Shown piece by piece: positions 34,782-46,288 of a stretch of DNA of 64,000 nucleotides. Within the stretch, counting starts at the first letter, position 1; each line of letters begins with the position of its first letter. Origin of the DNA: Furcasterigmium furcatum (taxonomy: Eukaryota; Ascomycota; Sordariomycetes; Glomerellales; Plectosphaerellaceae); contig BCIA01000008.1 of the NCBI GenBank assembly GCA_001599815.1, positions 1,178,001 to 1,242,000 on the forward strand, given 5' to 3'. The translations under genes were made by a program, and so were the position numbers. The notes under the pieces are model-generated. The model was not told the DNA's origin. It saw only the letters and a list, made by a program, of their open reading frames with translations, and ran no database searches.

Positions 34782-35186
34782 TCACAGCAGCGTCAGGCTC
34801 ACGTCACCCTGCAGCCTCGCCTTGAGCTCGAGCTCGACGTCGAGGTTCAGCCCGAGCTGCAGCCGGACGGGTTTCGTCTCCGCGAGGCGCGGCAGGACGC
34901 CGGGGCCCTGCAGACCCTGGGCGCCGCCCTTGGCAGCCAACTGCTTGTTGTTCCTGCTCCTGTTGCGGGGGCGGCGGCGCCCGCGGCTGTCGACGCTCGA
35001 GGCGGCGTCGGATGCAGAGTCATCGAGCTGCCGGCGGAGGTCAGCCAGGATGTCTTCTTTGGAGCCTGCGCCAGCGGGGCCGTCGCCGAATCCTGCCGAG
35101 GAGAAGGGGGGCCGCGGGCCGCTGGGCAGCGTGGTGGTGGCAGGGAGAGGGGGTGATACCTTGGGCATGGTGGGGTTGGATGCCAT
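34782..35186 (-). CDS. Ser/Pro-rich hypothetical protein with conserved amphipathic C terminus
   Basis: From the first ATG (35186) the frame encodes 134 aa. A disordered N terminus is followed by KEDILADLRRQLDD, a basic patch (SRGRRRPRNRSRNNK) and the terminal VRLQLGLNLDVELELKARLQ. The alternating hydrophobic end is, from memory, a recurrent fungal-protein ending of unknown function. The same frame is open without any ATG upstream to about 35807 (about 200 more codons, with protein-like Pro/Ser/Tyr-rich composition). The true start may therefore be in an upstream exon or at a non-ATG codon. A TATATAT box (35964-35972) and CT-rich leader lie farther upstream. See also the possible extra 3' exon at 34415. 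Confidence 0.55.
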   Translation of the reverse strand: MASNPTMPKVSPPLPATTTLPSGPRPPFSSAGFGDGPAGAGSKEDILADLRRQLDDSASDAASSVDSRGRRRPRNRSRNNKQLAAKGGAQGLQGPGVLPRLAETKPVRLQLGLNLDVELELKARLQGDVSLTLL

Positions 35187-35807
35187 CTTGGAGTTGCGTC
35201 GCTTGCGGGCGGAAGAGGTTTGATAGTAAGAGGACACGGAGTATGTCTCTGAGGAGTCCTCGTAATAGGCGGGCGGGGGAGATAGAGGTGGCGACGCGGG
35301 TTGGTCGAAAGTAAGGGTCGTCAAGGACTGGATGAGACGGTGTGTCGAGGACTCGTAGACGACGGGGGACTTCTTCTTCTTGGAGAGGCGTACAAGACGA
35401 AGCGGCTTCGGACGCGCGTTCGGGTCGAGAGCTCCCTGCTTGGGCTGGCCGTCAAGCGGGTAGTACGGCGGCGGTTCGACTCCGGGTGGTGAGTCGAAGT
35501 AAGTCCCGGGGGCGGTAGGGACAGTTCGTGGGACGGAACGAGCGGCAGAGAAACCGGGAGGGGCGCCGCGAGGTGCTGCTGCGACTGATGGGACACCGGT
35601 GAGTTGCTGGACTTCGAATGTCTTGTCGCTGAGCTCGGGGCCGGCGTAGGTGGGAAGATCGACCTGGGATTCGTCTGGCGAGTAGTTGTCAAGGCCGCGA
35701 GGGGCGTCGTCGCTTTCCCGAGACCGGCTGGCGGGAAAGCTGGGGAGACAGAAGCAAAGTGATGCGAGGAGTGACTGATCCACGCCGGCGCTGCTGGCGG
35801 TACGAGG
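35187..35807 (-). other. ATG-less open frame upstream of the hypothetical protein
   Basis: This is in frame with the CDS starting at 35186 and has no stop codon. It includes DNYSPDESQVDLPTYAGPE, RLSKKKKSPVVYESSTHR and YYEDSSETYSVSSYY. A CCCCAG splice acceptor sits at about 35737. It could be coding sequence joined to an unseen 5' exon, a non-AUG-initiated extension, or leader sequence. Confidence 0.4.
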
Positions 35808-36985
35808 TGATTAAGCGGAAACTAAGAGCGCGCTGCCAGAGGCGGAAGACTTCCTGAGCCTTGTCGAGTGGAAAGAGAGAGAGGAGCTGAAGAGTCGAGA
35901 GAGAGCCTGCCCGAGGTTGGAGAAAGAAAAGAGAGCCCGACTGAAGAAGATGGGACGCACCTCGATATATACTCGTCTCGAGAATGCAAATCCTCACGCC
36001 CCCAAGGACCGGCCATCCCTGGCTTACACGACGACGATGGAGGCAACGTCAGGGGTCGCACGTGACGTTCCCCTCCAACGTTGCAACAGGAGGGAGCTTT
36101 GGGAGCTTTGACCCGGGGAAACGAACGACGGTGGAACGATTTCGACAAGTCGCCCTCTGCGCCTGAAACGGTACTGCAACCGAGTGCAACCCGGCATCCC
36201 AGGGCGCGCCCGGCGCGGAGAACCGGGCGTTCATGCGACCACTCGCCGCCCGCGGTCCAGATTCGCGAACTCGTCCCCATCGGGCCACCGCCAGCCGGCA
36301 TCAACCCAGCTCACGGCGATCTTCCTCTGGCGTTGACGTCCGACGAAACCCACCATGGTCCCTCACAACCTCATCCTCTCCGTGCCGAAACACCATACGG
36401 GGGACTTGTCAAGACCCCCTCGGATCATCATCGAACGTTCTTCGCAAATCGCGGGTTGCGGCGGCAATAGCATTCGTATTCACAAGTCCAACTCGACTCG
36501 GTCTTCTGCGGCCAGCGTCGCAAGATAGATGCCTCTGCCTCACGAGGTAAACAAGTATAACAAACCCGGCCAATTCTTTTCATAAAAGCATGCATAATCC
36601 GCCGACGCCTTTCCCCGCCCCCGCCCGGTATTCTGTACCGCAAACAGATGAGTGTCCCGTCCGTCCGAATCTATGTGAGTGAGGATCAACCCAGTGGCGC
36701 CTCGCATCGCAGCAAACGGAGTAAGTAATAGTAGAATCCGTGAAACATTAACATCAGCGTCAAAGTCTTTTTGACAGCTGCCTACCCGCTGCACCGGGCT
36801 TTCAGGGCGCATCGCGTGGCTGGTACCACATGCGCTTGTCGGGCCATTTCCCTAAGGTCAAATGCGACCTTGACATGGGATGCGGTATGGATCAACAATA
36901 TGGTACAGGGTGCCATGCCCGTCCCAGGATCTTGCCGCTGCAGAAAAAAGTTCTCGTGGTCGTGCCATCGCCGAAAATGATAAGA
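35808..36985. other. Intergenic, promoter side of the Ser/Pro-rich gene
   Basis: This contains a TATATAT box (35964-35972) in the right orientation for the minus-strand gene, then CT-rich leader sequence. The rest, up to the bHLH stop, has only short open frames without motifs. Confidence 0.4.
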
Positions 36986-38321
36986 TCATGTGCTGAGAAG
37001 GTCTCGTACAGACATGCCTCGGCCGGCGCCTTGGGGTCCCTGCGCTGCTCCGTTGGTGCTGGCAGTGCTATTACTGCGGTCACTGCTGTGGCTCGAATGA
37101 GCGCCGAGCAGAGATCCTCTCCTGTCGCTGTTCAACATGAGAAGAGCGGCAGTTGCCTCCTGGTCGAGGTCACGATGCTCCCTCAGCGGTGCCAGAGCAG
37201 GGCTGGTAAGGGCAGACGCAGGCAAGGACGGGGCTCCACGGCCGTAGTTGTATGTCTGGGGCCCGAATGCTGGTGATGTGGTGGCAGACGAGTAGCTGTA
37301 GTGCCTATGGTCCGTCGATGCTGACGAGTACGAGTCGTGGCGGTGCCTGGCATCCTGGGGGAGGAGAGCAGGCGACACAGAGGGATGGTGTGAGTGCGAA
37401 GGCTGTGCTGTAAAAGTGGGAGACGCAGCCTCGGAGCCGGTCATTTCAACGTCGCCCGAAACATCCTGCTGATAGGAGGGATGGAACTGCGGGATCGAGC
37501 CCCACGGTTCCCGGCCAGACGGCGTGTGCAGGCCAGAGTCCGTCGGCGTGGCTTCGGCCGGGACCTCCCGTTGCGCCTTGAGCTTGGCAACGCAGTCCTC
37601 GAGATATCGCACATATTCAATAGAGGCCTGGGCTGTTAGTGAGTAAACCCCACGGATGAGATGATAATATGCTCACCTGCAGAATAGCAAGCTTGTGCAT
37701 CTCCCCTGTGCAGGCGGGAATCATGCCCTTCAGCACGGCAAATTCCTCGTTCATCTTGGACCTTCGCCGGCGCTCGATAAGACTATGTGCCGTCTTCCTG
37801 GCAATCTTCCTCCCGGCGGCGCTCGTGGCTGAGGGCTGCTTCTTCTTAGAAGCGGCATCCTTCGAGGCGGCGGCATTCGCTTTGGCACCGGCGGCGCCCT
37901 TGGTCGAGGACGATGCCGAGCCCGAAGCGGCGTCGGCAGGCGTCTCTGCGGGTTCGTCCTGGGTGGCGGGACGGGGCTTCATCTGGATGATCTTGCGCGA
38001 GCGGGTCGGGGGCGGAGGGAGGGCGAATGACTCGTTGTTGCTGTTGGAGGGCTTCTGAGCGGTGGAGGAGGCGCGACGTCGGGACTTGACGGCCTCAGCT
38101 GCCTGCATAGGATAGGCGGCGGACGACTTGGTAGGGGAAGACGGGTGTTGGGACTTGGGGGAGGTCCTGGCGTCGGTGGGTGAGGTTCTGGAGGAGTCTT
38201 GGGTGATGGCGGGGGGAGGCAGCTCAAAGGCGAGCTGAAGAGAGGCGAGGCTGTGAGAGCCGTCCTTGCCCTTGATGTCGGTGGAGGAGGCGGGCGTTGG
38301 GGGGAGAGTCGGCCGGGGCAT
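36986..38321 (-). CDS. bHLH transcription factor
   Basis: Two exons (38321-37677, 37627-36986; 49-nt intron) encode 428 aa. The DNA-binding region is split by the intron. The basic segment and helix 1 read HSLIERRRRSKMNEEFAVLK, the loop reads MIPACTGEMH, and helix 2 reads KLAILQ-ASIEYVRYLEDC (about residues 179-235). The Glu and Arg of the ERRRR basic motif predict E-box (CANNTG, probably CACGTG) binding. Long Ser/Pro/Ala-rich flanks are disordered, with a His/Ser/Tyr-rich C-terminal half. An upstream in-frame GTG at 38459 is rejected in favour of the ATG at 38321. The leader is strongly CT-rich (GAGGAGG run on the plus strand, 38570-38610). Confidence 0.9.
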
Positions 38322-40797
38322 TGTGAATTGTCGCGCAGAGCAGTGGTATGAGAGGCGGTCCAATGGGTTGAGGCTAGCGTCAGAGCAGACCTGACAATTG
38401 CCAAGTCGGGATGCTGAAGCGCGCGGTGGTCGAGGTATCACCAGGATGGAGGCTCGCACGCAGTCGTCACGAGACGAGCAGAGGATGAGAGGTCGAGAGG
38501 AGATCCAATGTCATGTTTGAGCGTACGCGGGCACGGAAGCAAGGTGTTCACCGGAGTATCGTGAGGCAACGAGGAGGAGGAGGAGGAGGAAGAGGAAGAA
38601 AAGGAAAAAGAAAAGACCCTGGAGGCGACGATCGAGGGGGGCGGAAAGAAACGGCGGAGGGACGGACAGGCAGAGCAATAGATTGACGGCTGCGAGGTGA
38701 GATCGGACGGCGGAGAGAGGATGGCCAGAAAGAGGTCAAGTGGGAGGAAAAGGTACCCGGTGTACGAGGTCGAGTACCTGGGCAGGCATCTGGATATGCC
38801 AAGAGGTACTTCCTCTCGTGGATCCTCCGGGGGAGCCTCTCACTCTCCTCGGCGCGCTCTTTTGTATCCAGCTGGTACGTGCTGTGCTGTGTCGTGTGCC
38901 TGGTCTTGGATGATCCCGCGGGAGTGTCTCTGGTTGGCGCTTCTTGCGGGAGACGTTGCAACATTCAGCCACGGCGCCCGAGGAACCTCAGCGTGAAGAT
39001 GCGAGGAAGATTGTCCCTGCAGAAAGTCAGTGCCGAGCCTTGTCCGTGGGATATCTCGAGCCTCCGTCCGTCTCGATAGACAGAGATAGCGAAGGAGGCG
39101 AGAGCGGTAAGTAGCGCAGGGTATAGCACGAGGTACCTCGCCCCTCCGGCGCATGTATTGGCATCCTCCCTGTGAGAGCAGCAGGCCCAGCACGGGACGG
39201 GGCCACCTCAGGTTAGGTTGTCAGTCCAGTGCGGCGGGCACCTCAGTATCAAAGAAGTTGAACCAGGGGGAACATGGAACTGGGCTGGGGGAGGTTTGGG
39301 GGAAGGCAGGCACGCACGCGACTCTTGCTTCATCTCGGGCCAATCACGTCGCCGCTTGCGGGTGCCTGCCCAAAGAAAAGGGCAGGAAGCTTGCTCGCCA
39401 CGGGCCAATGACAGGCCCCAATTCAACCACATGTTCTGTTTCCTCCTCCACACTCGCTCGTCGTCCTGTGCTGTCGCCTGTGCTTTCGTCTCTTCTTCAA
39501 CCTCACATTGCCCTCGTGCTCGACGCCCGCAACGGAGACTGGCCGATCACTTCGCGACTCGCTGCCACTCTCCCCCCAAAAAGGCCCGAGTCCAGTCCAT
39601 CAATATTCGGCGCAAGGGAACAGTCTCAAACTGCCGCACCCTCTCCCGTACCAAAGTACTACCTGCCTTCGCGCAACGGACTCGTACCCCCAACCTGCCC
39701 GTCGACATCAATCATCTCGAGGCTCAACACCAGGCACACACCCTCGCTCGCTACGGCACCGCCATTACTCGCGCCGCGCGCCCCCCAACGCGGCATCCCA
39801 GACAGCATGCCCACGTGTCCTCCACGGCTGGCCCACGATCCTCTCCCACCCTCCCCTCAGTCATTCTCCCGTAAAAGACCCTCCAACCCTCCAGAGCTGA
39901 AAGCCTGAAACGGCACAGCTCATGTGCCCTCGTGCCCGCCTCGTGGATCACGGCGATCTCGTTAAACGAACCCGCTCCCCGTGCGCAGCTGCACACAAGG
40001 CTGACCACGCCTCAACTGACGCCATCATGTGTGCCCTGGCCTCCATCTCGAATTGCCATCAAGTCTCAACCAGACCTGTGGAGTCCGACACTCCGGCACG
40101 GCACATCCCAGAGTCGTATTCAAGCTTGCACATGCCGGCGTCACAGCGACAAACCTACTACTCCGTATCCCGTCGACTCGGAGCCTCCTGCGCCCGCCCA
40201 ATCCCTTGCCTCTGCCGTCCCTCGTGCCCTCATCCCATTTCGGGTTAGCCGGCCCCGTACCCCTGATAAGCATGTGCCGGGGGTTCGCTCCCAAAGCTTG
40301 TCGCGCTCCTCCTCGGCGGCCATCCCGGCGTGGGAGGGAGACTGATGTCCGTGGAAGACTTATAAAACACAAGCGCAGCACCACGTAACCTCACCGTCTT
40401 TTATTCTGGCTCCTCAGCTGGCATTTATTAACCTTCCTAGCTCGGACTGGCTGACAGGCCCCATCTCGGAACTCGTCATCCCGGCCACCCGCACAAGAGA
40501 AACATCATCCCACGCATGGCTGATTCGAGGAATTTGTGGCTTCCCAATACTTCCCACTAAGGCGATCGATTGACCTCAGCTAGATATCACGGTGACTAAT
40601 AATGAATCGTGTGACAAATTGGGTCGTCCTCCATTCACCTCCGGACGACAAGGACTCCACGACGTCTGCTCATGCATGCTGTCAGGACCTTGGTCCTTGG
40701 ACAGTCCTGATATATAACACCCAAAATAGCACCTACCCAACGCCTGGCACAGATGGAAAACAAGAGACTTTTCTCTCTCGACACACGCCTTCCACGC
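38322..40797. other. Long intergenic region, no confident gene
   Basis: The first 300 bp are the CT-rich leader/promoter of the bHLH gene. From about 39420 to 39520 the plus strand is pyrimidine-rich, like a fungal leader, and is followed by overlapping Pro/Ser/Arg-rich open frames (39153-39908, 39932-40345) that I cannot assign. An unrecognised plus-strand gene is possible. Confidence 0.35.
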
Positions 40798-42688
40798 CTA
40801 GGCCTCGTTGCTGGGATACTCCACCTTGGTCACCGGCACAAACTCCTCCTTGATGCTGCGGAGGTTGACGAACCGCGTGAGCAGGTTGGCGCTGCCCGCC
40901 TTGTCGTTGGTCCCGCTGGCCCTGCCGCCGCCAAACGGCTGCTGTCCCACCACCGCGCCAGTGCTCTTGCAGTTGATGTAATAGTTGCCAGCCGAGTTGC
41001 GCAGCTTCTCCTCCGCCACCCGGATCGCTGCCCGGTCAGACGAGAACACGGAGCCCGTCAGCCCATACTCCCCGGTCGAGTCGACGAGTTCGCAGGCCTT
41101 CGAGAAGGCCGCGGCGGTGTCTCCGGCGTCGTCGTAGACATAGGCGCAGATCACGGGACCGAACAGCTCGGTGCTCATCAACGGGTGGTTTTTGTTGGTG
41201 GTCGCGTACACCGTCGGCCTGACAAAGTAGCCCTTGGAGCCATCGTAAGAGCCGCCCACCACCAGCTCCAGCTCCGAATCGGTCTTGGCAGCGTCAATGA
41301 CCCCAGAAAGCTTCTTGAACGACGCCTCGTGGATGACAGGACCCATGAAGTTGGTGTGATCCAGCGGATCGCCCTGGCGGATCTTCTCAACCTCGCTCGC
41401 GAGCTTCTGCTTGAACTCGGGCCACACAGACTTGGGCACGTAAAGCCGGCTCGTGGCACTGCACTTCTGGCCCTGGTACTCAAAGGCGCCACGCACCGTC
41501 TGGATGACCGCGTTGTCAATGTCGGCAGAGGGGTGGATCAAGTGGAAGTTCTTGCCGCCCGTCTCGCCGACGACGCGAGGGTACGACTTGTAACGACCCT
41601 CGGCGATGCCGTTTCCGATGGTGCCGTAAAGCTTGCGGAAGATGGCAGTGCTTCCGGTGTAGTGGAGGGATGCAAACTCCTTATGCTCGAGAGCGACCTT
41701 GGTCACCTCAATGGGGTCGCCAGGCACAAACTGGATGACACCCTTGGGCAGGCCCGCCTCGAGCAGAATCTGGTACAGCAACCAGTTGGAGGCGATAGCA
41801 AAGTCGCTGGGCTTCCAGACGACGACGTTGCCAAGCAGGGCAGGTGTGCCAGGCAGGTTTCCGGCAATGGCCGTGAAGTTGAAGGGGCTCACGGCGTACA
41901 CGAAGCCCTCAAGAGCTCGGTACTCGACCCTGTTCCAAACACCAGGGGCGTGGTGAGCGGGTTGCTGGGCGTAGAGCTCCTCGGCGTACTGCACGTTGAA
42001 GCGAAGGAAGTCGACGAGCTCGGCAGCAGAGTCGATCTCGGCCTGCCAGGCATTCTTGCCCTGGCCAAGCATGGTCGCGGCCATGATTTCGTAGCGGTAT
42101 TTGGTCGAGATGAGCTCGGCAGCCTTCAGGAAGATGGCAGCACGGTCGGCAAAGGGCATGGCCTCCCATGCCGGCTTGGCCTGTAGAGCATCCTCGATGG
42201 CGTTGGAGACGTCTGCTGGGGAGGCCTTATGGAATGTAGCAATTGTGCTGCTATGGTCCGCAGGGTTGACCTGGGTGCCGGTCGTGCCAGTCCTGATCTG
42301 CATCTGTCAGTTGTCGTCCGATGCGTGCGGTGGAAGGGAACATACCTCCTTGCCGCCAATGACGACAGGCACGTCCAGAGGAAGCTGGGTTTGGTATTTT
42401 TGAAGAGCTGCCGTCAGGCCTTGCTGTTGGGCCGAGCCTTTGGCGTAGTGGTGCTGCAGAAATGCGTCAGCGACGACCTGGTGGCTTGTCGGTGGGATCA
42501 CTCACGTTCGGGTCGTTGAGGACCTTGGGGATCTTGAAAGCAGCAAAGGTCGACTTCCTGCTCGCGGTCACGGGCAAGCCATTCAGTCGTCCGGAGCCGA
42601 TGACAGCAGGAGTCCTGACAGAGGCAATGCGTGCGGAGGTCCGGAGCTGCAAGTTGACCGAACCGGCCACTCGTCGAGAGCTCATCAT
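40798..42688 (-). CDS. Delta-1-pyrroline-5-carboxylate dehydrogenase (ALDH4 family), mitochondrial
   Basis: Three exons (42688-42506, 42453-42346, 42297-40798) encode 596 aa. The N terminus (MMSSRRVAGSVNLQLRTSAR) is an Arg/Ser-rich mitochondrial presequence. ALDH signatures are VVGETGGKNFH (general-base Glu) and EYQGQKCSATSRLYV (catalytic Cys). VSPFNFTAIAGNLPG and GGRASGTNDKAG are ALDH4-specific. The enzyme oxidises P5C/glutamate semialdehyde to glutamate in the mitochondrial matrix, the second step of proline catabolism (yeast Put2, Aspergillus PrnC function). Length and domain order are those of the complete family. The next Met (42685) is an equivalent start. Confidence 0.96.
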
Positions 42689-43595
42689 GGTGGCGATGTG
42701 CTGCTTGGTGCTATTCACGAGATGTTCGGGTCGTCAGTCGAGTCGAAGACGGGAGGCAAGAAAGCTGTCCGCTCGACTGCAGGAGAATGGGCAGGCTGGT
42801 GTTGTAGAAAGGGAAAAAAAGTCAATTCCAACTGTTCGAGCTCCGTAATAAGCTCCCAGATAACGGCCCGGGCCCTCATGCCGTGATACGCATTCCAATG
42901 GGCAGGGTCTCCTCCGATCTCATGACGCTGATGGAGGGCGCGGTCGGAGCGATTGTCGGGATCGCTATCGCTTTGCAGCGGCATGCGTCGCAGCCCCGCC
43001 GTGATTGGGGAAAATGCGGGGCAAGAATTGGAGACTGTGGCGAATCATTGCATGGCAATGACACAATCTTCGGAAGACTGATCCGATGGTGATAAGGGAC
43101 CACAGCAAAACACCATCGACTGCTTACTCGGAGGTGTCCGCCGACCGGCTTACGCCCTGCCAAAATGCTGTCATGTGCTATCGGGTGCCATGGCCGGCAT
43201 GAGTCTCGTGCATTATCTGTGAGAAACTCATGCCGACCATCGGCGCAAGTTGTGACGAATCGGGCACGATCAGGCTCTCGGGCTCGGTGATGTTCCTTCA
43301 CGAGGAAGACTTATTAAAACATGGAAAAGGTATCGAGGTATCTCTGGTGGTGGTGCTCTCGACAGAGCCGCATCGTGTCGACCGCAGGTTGGGTATACCG
43401 GCAGGACAATAGAAAACAGAAATCAAGTCCGGCCTCCAGCCGGTTTCTCATCGCCGTCAAGACCCCGCCCGGCATATGATCGTCCCTCACATCATAGCAT
43501 ATGGCCGTCAGCAACTCCTTCCCTATAGAAGCCATCATAGGCTCTCCACCCGATCGTTAACATCCGCCCTCTCCACGGAACCACGAGAGCGGCGT
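42689..43595. other. Intergenic, promoter of the P5C dehydrogenase
   Basis: This lies between the P5CDH start and the PhoD-like stop. Only short open frames without motifs are present. Confidence 0.4.
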
Positions 43596-46288
43596 CTAAG
43601 CGCCCTCATTGACGTTTTCTTGGGAGGGGAAAGGCGCAGGCCCCGGCGCGTGCTTCTTGTAGGTAAGGACGGGAACAGTCATGCCATACGCGTCCGTCTT
43701 GCCGTCTGGGTCGTGCTGGTCAATCTCAACCCGGATGCAGATATCCAGACTGCCGTCGTTGTTCCGCCCATGCGCCGTGGATGCCGCCTTGTGGACCGTG
43801 CCAGCATCCATCTCGCCCTTGTGCAGGAAGTCGTGCCCGTCCTTGCCCTTGAAGCTCTGCTCGCTTCCGCTGACCCCGTTGGCGCCGTTCACCCCGTTCA
43901 CCCCGTTGACCCCGTTCGTCTGGCCATTAGCTGCGGCCGTGGGCGAGTTGTACGGTGAGTTCTCCGTCAGCATGGCGAAATTCCGGCTGGGCATCGTCAC
44001 ATGATTGAAGCCTGCGGTCTTGCTGGAGCCACCTGGGTCCTTGTCGAAGAAGGACAAGAGCGTCTCGTCCGTGTCGTGATTCAAGTGGTGAATCTTGTTT
44101 CTCCGGGCGAGGAGGTTCGCCACCGCTGCCGGGGGCGGCTTGTTCGTGATGGCTGACGAGACGACGTTGGCCATGTAGCGGGGATCCTCCTCCGCAGCGA
44201 TTTTCAACTTGGGGTTCGAGTAGAAGCGGCCGAGGGCAGCCAGGTGCACGTCGCCGCCCAGGATGGTGATACGAACGGAGTGCCTCGCCGCTAGGTCCTG
44301 GAGTCGCTCGACGAGAGCCGCGCGCTCCTTCTTGTGCGTCCTTGCGGTGTAATGGTCATCCAGGTCGTCGAGGAGATCGATGCTACCGTCGAACTGGTTG
44401 AACAGGCCGCCGGCAAAGCCGAATCGCCTGTTGAGCAGCTTGACGGGGCCCATGAGGGGACTCCTGAAGACGTTCTCAAGCCACGTCAGGCGGGGATACG
44501 CAATGGGAATTCCGAGGAGCAGGATCAAGTGCTTGATGGGCTGGTCAGACCTGCCTGCCTCTTCCAACTCCTGGTCCACGCGTCGGAAGATCTGATCGTA
44601 CGTCTCGGGGTAGTTGACCTGGTGGCGGGTTCGCTCGGTTCTGGCGTCGATGCCGGCGAGTGCGATTCGCGCGCCGAGCCTGCAGTAAATGTTGTGCGAA
44701 TGCTCTGCGACATATGGCTGTTCGACTGGTTAGCTAGTGGGGTGAGATGGAAGGTTCAGGGGTGTTCCACTCACGCCGTGTTGCGATCCCACGATGTAGC
44801 AGTCATCCGTCTTGGCTGGCGCAACGTACGCGTCCATGAGCTGGTTGGGGTCCTCACCCTGGCCAGGGCCCTGGAGAGACTCTCCGTGGTCTGGGAGAAC
44901 TGTCAACTCCGATTTTGTTAGAAGGGCCGAGTGTCTGACTTACCGGTGGTGTAGGTGGACGGCGGCGGGGGCAGGTGGTGCTGGAAGAGCATGTAGTACT
45001 TGTGCGCCGTGCCACCAATGCCCCTGAACACGTCGCACTTCATGAATTCGTCGACGTAAGAGCCAAAGCCATCGATGATGTCGTGGTCATCCCAAATGTT
45101 GACCTGTGCGATCTGGCCGTTCATCTGCGCGAAGGCACCGGTGGCGTACCTGGATTGTGTGAGAAGGGCCATGACACGGCCGTGTGATCAGCACATACCA
45201 CTGGATGTAGTTCTTAAGGTAATAATCGTCGCAAGCCTGGCGCAGCTTCTCGGGGAAGGGGTAGTGTCGTCGTTTCTTGGGGTTGCTGATATCAGTCCAG
45301 GGGCGAAGAGGGCCGTCGACTCGAATTCCGTCGTTGTAGATCTGATCGCCGCCGCCAACCCTGCGCAGAGAATATTAGAAAATCACCGGGCACTCTTCTC
45401 GGCTTCTGTTTGGACTCACATAACGTGGAAAGGAACCTGAGCGTGACGACGAACCACGTCGTTCCAGAGCGCAGGGCCACACCACTCGTCTATATCAGTG
45501 CCCACGCTGAAGCCGTTGCAGGAGTGGAACATGATGCGCATAGATTCGTTGATTGACGGAGCGAAGAAGGCGTTACGCTGGGGCTTCTTTGGGCTGGTAA
45601 TGCGCATGTCGGGGAACCAGTACTCCCACTTGGACTCATCCTGGTCCATCTCGACAGCAATGTCAAAGGCCCAGAAGGTGTTGCGAGGGTCCGAGTAGAG
45701 GCACTCTCCCTTCACCTCTGTGGCATTGGCATCGGCATTGGCGCCGTCAGCGGCGCCAGCGGCGGATGTCTCTGCGTCGCCGTCCGCGGTATTCGTCTCA
45801 GCGTATGTTCGTCCATCGTCATGTCGAATGCGGCGGATCAGCATGACGGGGTTGAAGGGCTGGGTCCTGCCGCCGCCCTTGGTGACGAGCAGGGCGCTGC
45901 CGTGCCAGACATGGCCCTTGGTCTTGCGGTAGTTCAGCAGGGGGCCGCAAACAACATCCTTTCCGTCAGGGTCTCCCTCGGCCGTGACGCCGTCGGTGTG
46001 GGCGAGAGGGCGAGGTTCGACCTCGTGGTTTGCTTCGGCGGCACCAATCATGATGGGCTTGAAGTTTCCGGTGCGGTTCTCGGCGGCGGACGAAGGTTCA
46101 GGCTCGACTCGATCGCGGTTAAGGAAGTCGGCGAGCTCGTTTGTGTTGCCCTGCTCCTGGGGGTCGCGGGGCTGGGCTTGAGAACCGGCGTAGCGAGAGA
46201 AGGCAGAGCTCTCCTGATGCCGCCAGCGGCTGGCGGACGCGTAGGGGTTTTTACCGACATCGTCGAGCTTCTGGGCGTTGGAAGCCAT
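43596..46288 (-). CDS. PhoD-type alkaline phosphatase-like protein
   Basis: Five exons (46288-45420, 45360-45199, 45149-44944, 44899-44775, 44717-43596) encode 827 aa. PhoD metallophosphatase motifs appear in order: FHSCNGFS, VGGGDQIYNDG, NIWDDHDIIDGFGSY, SQHGPYVAE and ILGGDVHLAALGRFYS. The last carries the metal-binding GDVH. An N-terminal region of about 100 aa is disordered, and a central insertion is Ala/Asn/Asp-rich. No signal peptide or membrane segment is seen, so it is probably an intracellular fungal PhoD-like phosphoesterase rather than the secreted bacterial form. A short GVN tandem repeat interrupts the C-terminal part. Introns are 44-59 nt. Confidence 0.9.
43871..43918. repeat. 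9-bp tandem repeat coding Asn-Gly-Val units
   Basis: Repeats of the ACCCCGTTC/G type lie within the last exon of the PhoD-like gene. On the coding strand they encode NGVNGVNGVNGANGV. The repeat is in frame, so unit changes would not shift the frame. Confidence 0.7.

Noticed and set aside
35689..35997. Minus-strand frame covering the TATA and CT-rich leader
   Set aside because: It overlaps an evident core promoter and is in a different frame from the protein-like extension.
39153..40345. Pro/Ser/Arg-rich plus-strand frames as a gene
   Set aside because: There are no motifs, several frames are equally open and no clear start or splice pattern is seen. Kept only as a possibility in the intergenic note.
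40753..42186. 477-codon plus-strand frame opposite P5C dehydrogenase
   Set aside because: It is antisense to a complete ALDH4 enzyme and its composition mirrors the real gene.
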